A DNA stretch of 64,000 nucleotides from Phyllobacterium chamaecytisi. Its GTDB lineage: Bacteria; Pseudomonadota; Alphaproteobacteria; Rhizobiales; Rhizobiaceae. Of the stretch, positions 51,360-60,461 are shown in pieces (position 1 is the first letter of the stretch; each line of letters starts with the position of its first letter). Position numbers and translations under genes: made by a program. The stretch is taken from contig NZ_JAIQWW010000011.1 of NCBI RefSeq assembly GCF_020164455.1, forward strand, positions 1 through 64,000. Direction: 5' to 3'. A model generated the notes under the pieces. That model did no database searches. It saw only the letters and a program-made list of their open reading frames with translations, and had not been told where the DNA came from.

Positions 51360-52718
51360 TTAGGCGCGGCGCGCGGAGATCGTACGGTCACTTGCGTAGC
51401 GATTTTCCGGACGTTGCAGTCCGAGATTTTCCCGGAGGGTTTTTCCGGAATATTCCGTGCGGAAAAGTCCGCGGCGCTGAAGTTCGGGAATGACCTTCTG
51501 AGTGAAATCGGTCAAACTCTCCGGCAGTACGGGGAACGCTGCCATGAAACCATCACTAGCGCCCGATCCCACCCAATGCTCCATCTGATCGGCAACCTGT
51601 CTGCCAGTACCATAAAAGATGGCCTTGCTGCGGTTGTAACGCTTGCACACCTGACGCAGTGTCAATCCTTGTTGGATCAGCCCGACGATCTCCTCAAAGT
51701 AGACCTTATGGAAATTGGAGGATTTGGGAACGCGATTTTCCGGTACAGGCTCGTCCAAGGGAAGATCGGAGAGGTCTGTTTCGAGATCCGTTTTCATATA
51801 CATCAGGTTGACTTCTATCGGCACGAGCTCCTGCCATTCGGCCCATTTTTCGCGCGCCTGCTCTTCGCTTTCACCAATAACAATTGAGACGCCTGATAAT
51901 ATTTTGAGTTCATCCGCATGGCGGCCGAATTTTGCCATGCGTCCCTTTAGGTCGGCGTAAAAAGAGGTTGCTTCTTCAATGTTGGCACCCGTACCAAACA
52001 CTACTTCAGCGGTTTCGGCAGCCAATTCCTTACCGGCAGCCGAAGCACCCGCCTGAAATATCACCGGTCTGCCCTGTGGTGCGCGCGCCATATTGAGAGC
52101 ACCATAGACCTTGAAGAACTCGCCTTCATGATCAAGCACATGAAACTTAGATGGATCGAACATCCGCGCATTTTTCTTGTCATAGATGAAGGCGTCATCT
52201 TCCCAAGTATCCCACAGCGCTTGCACGATCTGGAAAGATTCGCGCGCCTTCTCGTAACGTTTGGCATGAGGCGGAAGGCGGTCGAGGCCGAAATTGCGTG
52301 CGGCATAGTCGTTGGCGCTGGTAACTACATTCCAGGCTGCCCGACCGTGACTGATGTGGTCCAGTGAAGCGAACAGCCGGGCGATATTGTATGGCTCATA
52401 GAAGCTCGTCGATGCCGTCGCACCAAGTCCGATATGAGATGTAGAGCCGGCAATGGCAGATAGAAGCGTGATCGGTTCCATCATGTTCATATAAAGGGGG
52501 GAACGGCTCCAAAAATCGAGATCATCGGTTCGGGCTGCAGGTGTGTCGGCCAGAAAAAAGAAATCCATCTTGCCGCGCTCGGCGGTCTGAACCACGTTGC
52601 GGAAATACTCGATATCGATTGCGGCGTTATCCTGTGCTCCTGCTGTCAGCCATGCCGCCGAATGATAGCCGTTTGCTTCGAACAAGCCCCCAAGCACCAT
52701 CTGTGTCTTACCAGTCAT
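51360..52718 (-). CDS. NtaA/SnaA/DszA-type flavin monooxygenase
   Basis: A 452-residue luciferase-like FMN-dependent oxygenase of the NtaA/SnaA/SoxA(DszA) family. Its hallmarks are GLFEANGYHSAAWL, DFFFLADTPA, FYEPYNIARLFASLDHISHGRAAWNVVTSAN and the NFGLDRLPPHAKRYEKARE segment. Relatives oxidise nitrilotriacetate, dibenzothiophene sulfone or pyrimidines with reduced FMN from a reductase; the flavin reductase of locus B may serve. It has a dyad 62 bases upstream (52780-52796). Confidence 0.88.
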   Translation of the reverse strand: MTGKTQMVLGGLFEANGYHSAAWLTAGAQDNAAIDIEYFRNVVQTAERGKMDFFFLADTPAARTDDLDFWSRSPLYMNMMEPITLLSAIAGSTSHIGLGATASTSFYEPYNIARLFASLDHISHGRAAWNVVTSANDYAARNFGLDRLPPHAKRYEKARESFQIVQALWDTWEDDAFIYDKKNARMFDPSKFHVLDHEGEFFKVYGALNMARAPQGRPVIFQAGASAAGKELAAETAEVVFGTGANIEEATSFYADLKGRMAKFGRHADELKILSGVSIVIGESEEQAREKWAEWQELVPIEVNLMYMKTDLETDLSDLPLDEPVPENRVPKSSNFHKVYFEEIVGLIQQGLTLRQVCKRYNRSKAIFYGTGRQVADQMEHWVGSGASDGFMAAFPVLPESLTDFTQKVIPELQRRGLFRTEYSGKTLRENLGLQRPENRYASDRTISARRA

Positions 52719-53152
52719 ATCTTGGCTCCGCTTATCATCTGCTCAGATCCAGGCTGCGCTTTTGCCCCCAATGTTATGACGACCATATGATGGTCGGAAA
52801 AGTGCTGTAAATTATGTTTTTCGATGTGGTGGGTTAGCGCCGACCTAAGTAGAGCAAAGACGGCTGGTTGTGTTGCCAATTCTGAAACTGGCTGGAGAGT
52901 GCCCTACCTCATGATATATTTCAGGTGGCGATTGCCTCGAACTGCTCTTGAGCGTAAGAAAAAAGTGGTGGCGCCCGCGCCAATTTCTTCGCCATAGGAC
53001 GCAAAACAGAGACTCCGCATCTGAGTCGACTGAATCAAGACCGCCCTACGACAGTGGCGCTTTTGAAGTGCGGAAAAGCACCTTGATATCCACCGCCGCG
53101 GAGGACTTCACTATTCCAGCGGCATGAGTGGGGTAGAAATCAAGCGGCTGGA
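52719..53152. other. Intergenic region before the NtaA-type gene
   Basis: 434 bases without a supportable gene. It holds a dyad CGACCAT-ATG-ATGGTCG at 52780-52796, 62 bases before the monooxygenase gene. The rest is unremarkable. Confidence 0.4.
52780..52796. promoter_or_regulatory. Operator-like dyad before the NtaA-type monooxygenase
   Basis: CGACCAT, spacer ATG, ATGGTCG: perfect 7-base arms. The size and position suit a regulator of the monooxygenase gene. Confidence 0.4.
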
Positions 53153-54583
53153 TTACGTCTCGGTCACGAATTTGGTTCTCAGAAATGCGTCGAGACCTTC
53201 CGTTCCGCTTTCCGAACCATAACCGGATTCATTGACGCCACCGAACGGCGTTTCGGGTGTTGAAACCATCATGTGATTGACACCAACAAGGCCGGCTTCA
53301 AGTTCAGTCTCGGTCTTTTGAGCCAGACTGCCGTTACGAGTGAAGACAAAGGAAGCCAGTCCATAGGGAAGCGAATTTGCACGTTCGATGACTTCATCGA
53401 AATTGTTAAAGGTCGTGGTCGGTGCTATCGGCCCGAATGGTTCTTCCGACATTATCCGCGCATTGTCCGGCACGTCTCGTAGAAGGGTGGGGGCGTAGAA
53501 GTAACCTTCATTGCCAAGGCGTTCGCCACCTGTAACGACTTTCGCGCCGGCGGATCGGGCATTACTTACAAGCGCATCCATGGCATCAAGCCGACGTGGT
53601 GCGATCATCGGGCCCATCTGAACGCCATGTTCAAGACCATTGCCCACTTTGATCTTGCCGGTGCGTGCCGCAAAGCCCTCAATGAAGCATTCATAAATGG
53701 AATCCTGGACATAGAAGCGCGTGGGTGAGGTGCAAACCTGGCCCGCATTGCGAAACTTGAACGCCACGACTGTGTCGAGCGTTTTTTCCAGGTCCGTGTC
53801 TTCATAAACAATGACGGGCGCGTGTCCGCCGAGTTCCATGGTACAGCGCTTCAGTGTGTCTGCTGCCTGCTTTTGCAAGAGCTTGCCAACGGCTGTCGAA
53901 CCCGTAAGCGAAACTTTCTTCGGGATGGGCGATGCAATCAAATAGGATGAAACGTCGGCCGGAACGCCGAAAACGATATTGAGAACCCCTGCGGGAAGTC
54001 CTGCGTCCTGAAAGCACCGCGCGAGGGCAACAGCGGTTCCGGGCGTCTCCTCGGCGGGCTTCAATATGATCGAACACCCTGCACCGAGAGCTCCGGAAAT
54101 TTTCCGAATTGTATTGCTGGCAGGAAAATTCCATGCGGCAAAGGCTACGACAGGTCCGACGGGCTCTTTGAAGATCATCTGGCGCACGCCGGGAATACGA
54201 GCAGGCACGATGCGCCCGTAGGCGCGCTTGCCTTCTTCACCGTACCAGCGGGTAGCATCGGCGGCGAATTGGACCTCGCCGAGCGATTCTGCAAGAGCCT
54301 TGCCATTCTCGATCGTCAATATGCGGGCGATGGCTTCCTTGCGCTGTTCAATCAATGATGCGGCTTTATCCATGATTGCCCATCGCTGCATGGCCGTCAT
54401 GGCTTTCCATACCTTGAAGCCCTTCAAGGAAGCGGAAAGCGCTCTGTCGAGGTCCTGCTGAGAGGCATGGGGAACACTCGCAATGACTTCTTCCGTAGCC
54501 GGGTTCACCAGATCTTCGGACTTGCCAGTCGACCCCTGACACCACACCCCATCAATCAAGAGTTCGATCTTTTCTTCGTACAT
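53153..54583 (-). CDS. NAD(P)-dependent aldehyde dehydrogenase (succinate-semialdehyde type)
   Basis: A 476-residue aldehyde dehydrogenase. The residues are Asn152 (WNFPASN), Glu250 (MELGGHAP) and nucleophile Cys284 (RNAGQVCTSPTRF). The VNPATEEVIASVPHAS opening and the GFKVWKAMTAMQRWAI segment match the succinate/glutarate-semialdehyde group, which includes the alpha-ketoglutarate semialdehyde enzyme of hydroxyproline breakdown. It is divergent from the locus C GntR regulator. The exact substrate is inferred. Confidence 0.85.
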   Translation of the reverse strand: MYEEKIELLIDGVWCQGSTGKSEDLVNPATEEVIASVPHASQQDLDRALSASLKGFKVWKAMTAMQRWAIMDKAASLIEQRKEAIARILTIENGKALAESLGEVQFAADATRWYGEEGKRAYGRIVPARIPGVRQMIFKEPVGPVVAFAAWNFPASNTIRKISGALGAGCSIILKPAEETPGTAVALARCFQDAGLPAGVLNIVFGVPADVSSYLIASPIPKKVSLTGSTAVGKLLQKQAADTLKRCTMELGGHAPVIVYEDTDLEKTLDTVVAFKFRNAGQVCTSPTRFYVQDSIYECFIEGFAARTGKIKVGNGLEHGVQMGPMIAPRRLDAMDALVSNARSAGAKVVTGGERLGNEGYFYAPTLLRDVPDNARIMSEEPFGPIAPTTTFNNFDEVIERANSLPYGLASFVFTRNGSLAQKTETELEAGLVGVNHMMVSTPETPFGGVNESGYGSESGTEGLDAFLRTKFVTET

Positions 54584-54668
54584 CTGCAGTTGATCCTTTC
54601 GATTTTAAAATTGACGCTCGCTCTTAATTGCGAGCCACAACCCGAGAATATCCACTTGACTCGTACAT

Positions 54669-54676
54669 TGTATACA
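54669..54676. promoter_or_regulatory. GntR/FCD operator-like core
   Basis: TGTATACA palindrome within CATTGTATACACTATGG, about 15 bases before the GntR start and 86 before the divergent dehydrogenase gene. It matches the usual TNGTATACNA-type FadR-subfamily sites, so autoregulation is likely. Confidence 0.5.
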
Positions 54677-54689
54677 CTATGGTGTCGAC

Positions 54690-55370
54690 ATGAATTTAGT
54701 TCGCATCCAGAAATTGTCGATTTCAATTCCCGAAAATCTCGCTGAGATTCTGGAAGAGGAAATCATCTACGGGCGTCTCAAATCGCGGGAGCGTCTGACG
54801 GAAGAAATGATCGCCGAGCGCTACGGCGTCAGCCGTTCTCCCGTACGTGAAGCGCTGCGCCTCCTAGAACGGGATGGTCTGGTCATACGCGAAGCCCGTC
54901 GCGGGATTTGGGTGGCGCCGCTTTCGCTCAAAGATTTCGACGAGGTCTATACTTGCCGGATCGAACTCGAAGGGCTTGCTGCCAAATACGCCGCGTTGTC
55001 CAATGACACAGAGCGCAAAGGAGAGTTTTCAGGCCTGCAGAATGAGCTTACGGACGCAATAAAGCGTAACGATGCAAAGCAGTTTTTTCTCGTTGACGTG
55101 CGTGGCTCGTTGCTGACTTACACACTAGCGGACAACAAGACGCTTACGCGCCTTCTCGGGGGATTGGAAAAGCAGGCTTTACGCTACCGCTTCCATGCGT
55201 ATCAGCAGAATCCGAATATCCTTCAGCTCTCCTTTGATGACACGGCGCGGATTTACGATGCAATCCGTGACGGCGACGCGGCCAAGGCCCAGGATCTCAC
55301 GGAGAATCTCATCCGCGAAATCTGGCAAAAAATGCGCGAAGGGATTCGCGGATCATTCGGTGCGGAATAG
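54690..55370 (+). CDS. GntR/FCD-family regulator
   Basis: A 226-residue regulator with a GntR winged helix (EIIYGRLKSRERLTEEMIAERYGVSRSPVREALRLLERDGLV, residues 25-68) and a C-terminal FCD ligand domain. Here the FCD domain has YTCRIELEGLAAKYAA and the DGDAAKAQDLTENLIREIW end. It probably governs the epimerase-importer operon and the divergent dehydrogenase. The stop lies eight bases before the epimerase ATG. Confidence 0.87.
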   Translation: MNLVRIQKLSISIPENLAEILEEEIIYGRLKSRERLTEEMIAERYGVSRSPVREALRLLERDGLVIREARRGIWVAPLSLKDFDEVYTCRIELEGLAAKYAALSNDTERKGEFSGLQNELTDAIKRNDAKQFFLVDVRGSLLTYTLADNKTLTRLLGGLEKQALRYRFHAYQQNPNILQLSFDDTARIYDAIRDGDAAKAQDLTENLIREIWQKMREGIRGSFGAE

Positions 55371-55378
55371 GCGGCATC

Positions 55379-56374
55379 ATGGTAACGGCGCTCAATTCCT
55401 CATTCAATGTCATCGATTCACACACTGCTGGTCATCCGACGAGGATGATACTAAGTGGCATTCCCGCACTGAAAGGCGACACCGTTCGCGAAAAGCGGGA
55501 TTACTTCCAAGCCAACTTCGATGCGCTTCGTTCAGGGCTCCTGCATGAACCCAGAGGTCATGCCGCAATGGTCGGGCTCGTGCCGGTTCCATCCGCCGTC
55601 GCCCACTATGGCGCTTTTTTCATCTCCTCGTATGTCTACCTCGACATGTGCGGACACGCGACAATGGGGCTGGCAAAAACGCTGGCTTTTACAGGGCAGT
55701 TGACTGCAGAGAGCGGCGATAATTTTACCCTCGAGACTCCCGCAGGCGTCGTCACAGTCGGACTTGCCTGGAGCATCGACGGCTCGCTGCAAAAAGTGAA
55801 CATAAAAAACGTTCCGACATATCTTGGCCTCGAGAACTTCAGATTCAGCGTTGACGGTGTCGGCGACCTATCGACGGACATCGTCTATGGAGGGATGTGG
55901 TACGCCCTGGTCGATGCCACTGCCCTCGGCTACGATCTCGCACCGGCCAATGCCTCGACGCTTATGCTTGCGGGCTCAAAAATCAAGAACGCCCTGAAAA
56001 CTGCGCTATCGGATATGCCGCTCTTTCAGGATGCGGCGACGCCGAGCGTCCTGTTCTATGCCGATGAGAGTGCCGACACTGCAACACACTTCCTTGTTCT
56101 GGAATCGAATAAATTTGACCGCTCGCCCTGCGGAACCGGCACATCGGCAAGGCTGACGCACCTTCTTCACACGGGCGCACTCCGCCGTGACCAGACATAT
56201 TTCGCCAAGAATATTTTTGGCAACAGGTTCGAAGCCAGATTTGCTGGCACTGCCACGGCAAACGGTCGTGAAGCAGTTGTGATCGAGATTGAAGGCAGCG
56301 CCTTCATTACCTCGCAGCAGAACATTTTCTTCGAAGCAGGTGACCCGCTCGCAGGCGGTTTTCTCTGCAGCTGA
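55379..56374 (+). CDS. Proline racemase-family epimerase
   Basis: A 331-residue enzyme of the proline racemase/4-hydroxyproline 2-epimerase family. Both catalytic cysteines are present, Cys91 (DMCGHATMG) and Cys251 (DRSPCGTGTSARL), so it should be a true racemase or epimerase; dehydratase members have Thr at one site. It inverts the alpha carbon of L-proline derivatives or similar amino acids through a two-base mechanism. It starts the operon after the GntR gene. No proline-binding specificity can be read. Confidence 0.87.
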   Translation: MVTALNSSFNVIDSHTAGHPTRMILSGIPALKGDTVREKRDYFQANFDALRSGLLHEPRGHAAMVGLVPVPSAVAHYGAFFISSYVYLDMCGHATMGLAKTLAFTGQLTAESGDNFTLETPAGVVTVGLAWSIDGSLQKVNIKNVPTYLGLENFRFSVDGVGDLSTDIVYGGMWYALVDATALGYDLAPANASTLMLAGSKIKNALKTALSDMPLFQDAATPSVLFYADESADTATHFLVLESNKFDRSPCGTGTSARLTHLLHTGALRRDQTYFAKNIFGNRFEARFAGTATANGREAVVIEIEGSAFITSQQNIFFEAGDPLAGGFLCS

Positions 56375-56407
56375 TTATCCAACAAACAAGAAAAAGGGGA
56401 ATAGAAA

Positions 56408-57250
56408 ATGAAACCGTTCAATCTTCGTTCAATTATAACCGCCGCAGTTGTGGGGCTTTCTTTGCTCACTGCTCCCATGACGTCGTATGCTGACGACGGC
56501 CCTTCCGTTGTGATCGATCAGATACGCTCATCGGGCGTTCTGAAAGTTCCCGTCATGACCGGAGAAGAGCCTGGCTATATCAAGGACCCAGCCACTGGCA
56601 AGTGGAGCGGCTTTTACTACGAGTTTCTCGAGGAAATCGCGACACAGCTCGGCGTCAAGCTTGAGCCCATCGAAACCACTTGGGGCAATCTTGCTGCCGA
56701 CTTTCAATCGAACAAGATTGATATTGCGATTGGCGTGAACCCCAATCCAAAGCGCGGCCTGGTTGTCGATTACCTGTGGGAACCATTGTTCACGGACGCA
56801 TGGGCCGTCCTCACGCCGAAGGGCAAACCCGTCAAGACCTGGGCCGAGTTGAACTCGCCGGATAAGACGGTTGTCGTCCAGAAGGGCAGCACCATGCAGA
56901 TCGTCGCCGAGGCGCTGCTTCCAAAGGCCAAGATCACGCCCGTCGAGGACCGGGGTCTGGCGTTGATGGAACTTCAGGCGGGACGTGCCGATGGCGTCGT
57001 GTTCGCTGTGTTCGACGCTCTTCAGATCACCAACAAGGATATAGGTGACGTTTCTCTGCCTGAGCCTATCCTTCGCAACCCGGCGACCTTGGCTGTTGCC
57101 CGTAAACCAGGCAATGCAGGATACATCAATTTCCTTACCAACTGGATCCAGCAGGAACGTTCACTTGGCCTTGCTCAGGGCAAGCTTGCGCGTGCCTGGG
57201 AAAGTCGCGGTATAGATCTGTCGATCCTCCCGGCAGGCTTCAGCTTCTAA
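56408..57250 (+). CDS. Amino-acid-type ABC transporter, substrate-binding protein (locus C)
   Basis: A 280-residue periplasmic binding protein of family 3. The signal peptide ends near MTSYADD, and VIDQIRSSGVLKVPVMTGEEPGYIKDP, VDYLWEPLFTDAWAVL and VVVQKGSTMQIVAEALLPKAK follow. The importer genes come next on the same strand. The ligand is probably the amino acid handled by the epimerase. Confidence 0.85.
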   Translation: MKPFNLRSIITAAVVGLSLLTAPMTSYADDGPSVVIDQIRSSGVLKVPVMTGEEPGYIKDPATGKWSGFYYEFLEEIATQLGVKLEPIETTWGNLAADFQSNKIDIAIGVNPNPKRGLVVDYLWEPLFTDAWAVLTPKGKPVKTWAELNSPDKTVVVQKGSTMQIVAEALLPKAKITPVEDRGLALMELQAGRADGVVFAVFDALQITNKDIGDVSLPEPILRNPATLAVARKPGNAGYINFLTNWIQQERSLGLAQGKLARAWESRGIDLSILPAGFSF

Positions 57251-57347
57251 TTTCTAACGGACCTGGCAGCCACACAAACGCGGCGGCCAGGTTCCCACTG
57301 GCGTCCAGTTGCGGCGCGACGTGCTTCGCACCCAGTGAGGACTTTAT

Positions 57348-58004
57348 ATGTTCGATTATACAGTCATAACCAACAATATAGGCCTGCTTTGGCAGGGTCT
57401 GCTGATGACGCTATATTTCACCGTCATCACAATCAGCGCCGGGCTGGTCCTGGGTCTGTTTATTGGATTGATCCAGCTCAGTACATTTCGTCCGCTCGTG
57501 ATTTTCGGTCAGATCTATGTCGAATTCTTCAGAAATATACCCCTGCTCGTCACGCTGCTGTGGGTCTACTACGCGTTTCCAATTTTTGCCGGCGTGAATG
57601 TAACGAAATTCTGGGCCGGTTTCATCGGCCTCAGCTGCTACGTTGGATCGTTCTACGCTGAGATTCTTCGAGCTGGGGTTCTTTCGGTTGATCCTGGACA
57701 GACGGATGCCGCGACAGCGATCGGCATGTCCTACGGGCAACGGATGCGCCGCATCATTCTTCCGCAAGCGTTCAAAAAGATGATCCCGCCGCTTGCCGGT
57801 CAGTCGATCATCCAGATGAAAAACACCACGCTGCTGTCGACCATCACCGTTCCAGACCTGCTCTACCAGGCTGGGTATATCAGCAGTTTCACATACCGGC
57901 CGATGGAGATCTACACCGCCGTCGGCGGTATCTTCCTGGTCATCCTCGTGCCGCTGACGCTCTTGTCCAGAAAACTCGAAAAAAGCGGAGCACTTGCGAA
58001 ATGA
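57348..58004 (+). CDS. Amino-acid-type ABC transporter, permease (locus C)
   Basis: A 218-residue permease with about five membrane segments. The EAA loop reads [46 protein letters not shown]. Only one permease gene is present, so it is likely to homodimerise. Its stop overlaps the ATPase start (ATGA). Confidence 0.88.
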   Translation: MFDYTVITNNIGLLWQGLLMTLYFTVITISAGLVLGLFIGLIQLSTFRPLVIFGQIYVEFFRNIPLLVTLLWVYYAFPIFAGVNVTKFWAGFIGLSCYVGSFYAEILRAGVLSVDPGQTDAATAIGMSYGQRMRRIILPQAFKKMIPPLAGQSIIQMKNTTLLSTITVPDLLYQAGYISSFTYRPMEIYTAVGGIFLVILVPLTLLSRKLEKSGALAK

Positions 58005-58864
58005 ATATGCCATCGGCAACAAGTCCTGCGATTCATGAAAACGCCACCAGGGAAATCCTGCAACTCCACCGCATTTGCCTGCAGTTCGGTGCAAAGCATG
58101 TTCTCAAAGGTGTAGACCTTTCCGTTAAAGAAGGGGAAGTCGTTGTCCTGATCGGAGCCAGCGGTTCCGGCAAGACATCGCTCCTGCGTTGTATCAACCT
58201 CCTCAATACTCCAACAAGTGGAGGTATCGTCATTGATGAAGAGGTGCTTTTTCACAAGGAAGCCGGCGGTCAGCGGCAGACAATGATCTCGGCGCAGGAA
58301 ACAAACCGGATTCGTTCCAGTACCGGAATGGTCTTTCAACAATTCAATCTCTTTCCGCATATGACCGCACTTGAAAACGTCATGGAAGGCCCGGTGATCG
58401 TCAAGAAACAGTCCAAGGAGCAGGCATGTAAGAGAGCGCTTGAACTGCTTGGGCTCATGGGCCTTGAAGAGCACGTATCGAAATACCCGCGACAGCTTTC
58501 TGGTGGCCAGCAGCAGCGCGTGGCCATCGCACGGGCGATGGCAATGCAACCGAAAGTCATGTTGTTCGACGAACCCACATCTGCACTCGACCCGGAGCTG
58601 GTGGGTGAAGTCATGAAAGCCATGGTGGAGCTGGCAAAGCGCGGGATGACAATGGTGATCGTCACCCATGAACTGGGCTTTGCTTTCGAGATCGCTGACC
58701 GTGTCGTCTTTCTGGACCAAGGATTGGTCGCTGAGCAGGGGCCGCCCGACAAGATATTGCTGCACCCGGAGCACCCTCGTCTAAAAAGTTTCGTTGGACG
58801 TTTCCACGAGTCCGCCGATCTCCTTCGCCCATTTCTCGAAGCGCGTCAGGCAGAAAAAAGCTGA
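58001..58864 (+). CDS. Amino-acid-type ABC transporter, ATPase (locus C)
   Basis: A 287-residue ATPase of the GlnQ type. Walker A is GASGSGKTS, the Q-loop MVFQQFNLF, signature [15 protein letters not shown], Walker [15 protein letters not shown] and H-loop VVTHELGFA-like [12 protein letters not shown] 17-residue N-terminal extension and the tail after [14 protein letters not shown] are unremarkable. It overlaps the permease by four bases. Confidence 0.9.
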   Translation: MNMPSATSPAIHENATREILQLHRICLQFGAKHVLKGVDLSVKEGEVVVLIGASGSGKTSLLRCINLLNTPTSGGIVIDEEVLFHKEAGGQRQTMISAQETNRIRSSTGMVFQQFNLFPHMTALENVMEGPVIVKKQSKEQACKRALELLGLMGLEEHVSKYPRQLSGGQQQRVAIARAMAMQPKVMLFDEPTSALDPELVGEVMKAMVELAKRGMTMVIVTHELGFAFEIADRVVFLDQGLVAEQGPPDKILLHPEHPRLKSFVGRFHESADLLRPFLEARQAEKS

Positions 58865-58968
58865 CGCTGCCCTGCCTTTCGAGCGCTAAACGAACTTGAA
58901 CCCGACAGCCTCGGGTTTGGCACAAGACATGTGGATTTGTATCCGCCGACCTTAAAGGAAGACCAACA

Positions 58969-60447
58969 ATGACACTGAGTTTCGATCCTTCCACTATCGA
59001 TATCCCCAAGGGTCATCATATCGACGGTCGGTATATCGATTTGCCTGGCGAAGACATCCGGGTTCTCAGACCTTCGGATCTGCAGTTAATGGGGATGATC
59101 ACCGATGGTGGGGAAGCGGCTGTCGACCTCGCGGTAGAGGCGGCGAAAGCCGGGCTGAAACACAGCGGCTGGACCAGGCTGGCTCCCCGCGAACGCGGCG
59201 CGGCCCTCATGCGCTTTGCCGCATTGATCGAAGAAAACGCAGTCTACCTTGGACAGCTGGAAGCGATGGGATCAAGCCGGCTTATATCGATGACCATCAC
59301 ACGCGATGCGGTCCGCACCGCCGGTGTCGTGCGCTACTACGCTGAATTCTGCGACAAGATCGAAGGAACTGTCACTGCTACGGATGGCAATTCACTCAGC
59401 CTGGTCAAAAACGAACCTTACGGCATCGTTGGCGCGATCGTTCCATGGAATTTCCCCATGATCACGGCTGCATGGAAATTCGCACCGGCTCTGGCCGCGG
59501 GCAATGCAGTCGTCATGAAGACATCGGAGCTGACACCGCATAGCCTGCTGGCACTGGCGGAACTCGCCGCGAATGCGGGTTTGCCGAGGGGGTTGTTCAA
59601 CGTTGTAAACGGCTATGGTCATACGACAGGCGCTGCGATTGTCCGTCATCCGGATATCCGCAAGATATCGTTCACCGGCTCAACCCAGACAGGCGCAGCG
59701 ATCATGTCACTCGCGGCGCAGTCGGGGATCAAGCCTGTCGTACTGGAGCTTGGCGGCAAAAGTCCGCAGCTCGTTTTGTCGGATGCCGGCGATCTCGATC
59801 TGGTTGCAACCAGGATAGCCGCTGCATTTATGGACAATGCGGGCCAGGTTTGTACTGCGGGTTCTCGTTTGATCGTCGAAGACAGGATATCGGATGAACT
59901 GATTTCGAAGATTGTCGCGCGGACCAAAGCAATTGCCGCGGGTCCGACCTGGGACGAGACTACGACCTTTGCTCCGATCATCAGCCAGAAGCAGCACGAC
60001 CGCATAGACACCATGGTTAGGCAAAGCATATCCGAGGGTGCGTCCGCCTTGGTCGGCGGTACAACGCTCGAAAGCCGTAACCAAGGCAACTTTTATGCGC
60101 CGACAATTCTGGAGAACGTATCGGAGACGAATGTCGGGTTCCGTGAGGAATTTTTTGGCCCGGTGCTTACCGTCAGCAGTTTTTCTGATCTGGATGAGGG
60201 GCTGGCGCAGGCCGCTCACCCAATATACGGCCTGGCCGCAAGTATTCACACGACTGATATCAAGAAGGCTCTGAAGGCGGCAGACGCGATCGAGTCGGGC
60301 ATGGTTTGGATTAACCAGCACGGGCGTGGGCCCGAATTCACCTATCCGGCCGGTGGTTTCAAAGGCTCGGGATTCGGTAAGGACATGGGCCGTGCAGGTA
60401 TCGAGGCTTTCCTTCGGCAAAAGGCAATCTGGGTCAACTACGGCTGA
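58969..60447 (+). CDS. Aldehyde dehydrogenase
   Basis: A 492-residue NAD(P)-dependent dehydrogenase with Asn161 (VPWNFPM), Lys184 (VMKTSE), Glu260 (LELGGKSP) and nucleophile Cys295 (NAGQVCTAGSR). It follows the importer genes. The neighbours (GMC oxidoreductase, aldolase) suggest it oxidises an aldehyde from the retro-aldol step or from GMC-catalysed alcohol oxidation. It is the second such enzyme in locus C; the first is at 53153-54583. Confidence 0.87.
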   Translation: MTLSFDPSTIDIPKGHHIDGRYIDLPGEDIRVLRPSDLQLMGMITDGGEAAVDLAVEAAKAGLKHSGWTRLAPRERGAALMRFAALIEENAVYLGQLEAMGSSRLISMTITRDAVRTAGVVRYYAEFCDKIEGTVTATDGNSLSLVKNEPYGIVGAIVPWNFPMITAAWKFAPALAAGNAVVMKTSELTPHSLLALAELAANAGLPRGLFNVVNGYGHTTGAAIVRHPDIRKISFTGSTQTGAAIMSLAAQSGIKPVVLELGGKSPQLVLSDAGDLDLVATRIAAAFMDNAGQVCTAGSRLIVEDRISDELISKIVARTKAIAAGPTWDETTTFAPIISQKQHDRIDTMVRQSISEGASALVGGTTLESRNQGNFYAPTILENVSETNVGFREEFFGPVLTVSSFSDLDEGLAQAAHPIYGLAASIHTTDIKKALKAADAIESGMVWINQHGRGPEFTYPAGGFKGSGFGKDMGRAGIEAFLRQKAIWVNYG

Positions 60448-60461
60448 ACGGAAGCATTCAA

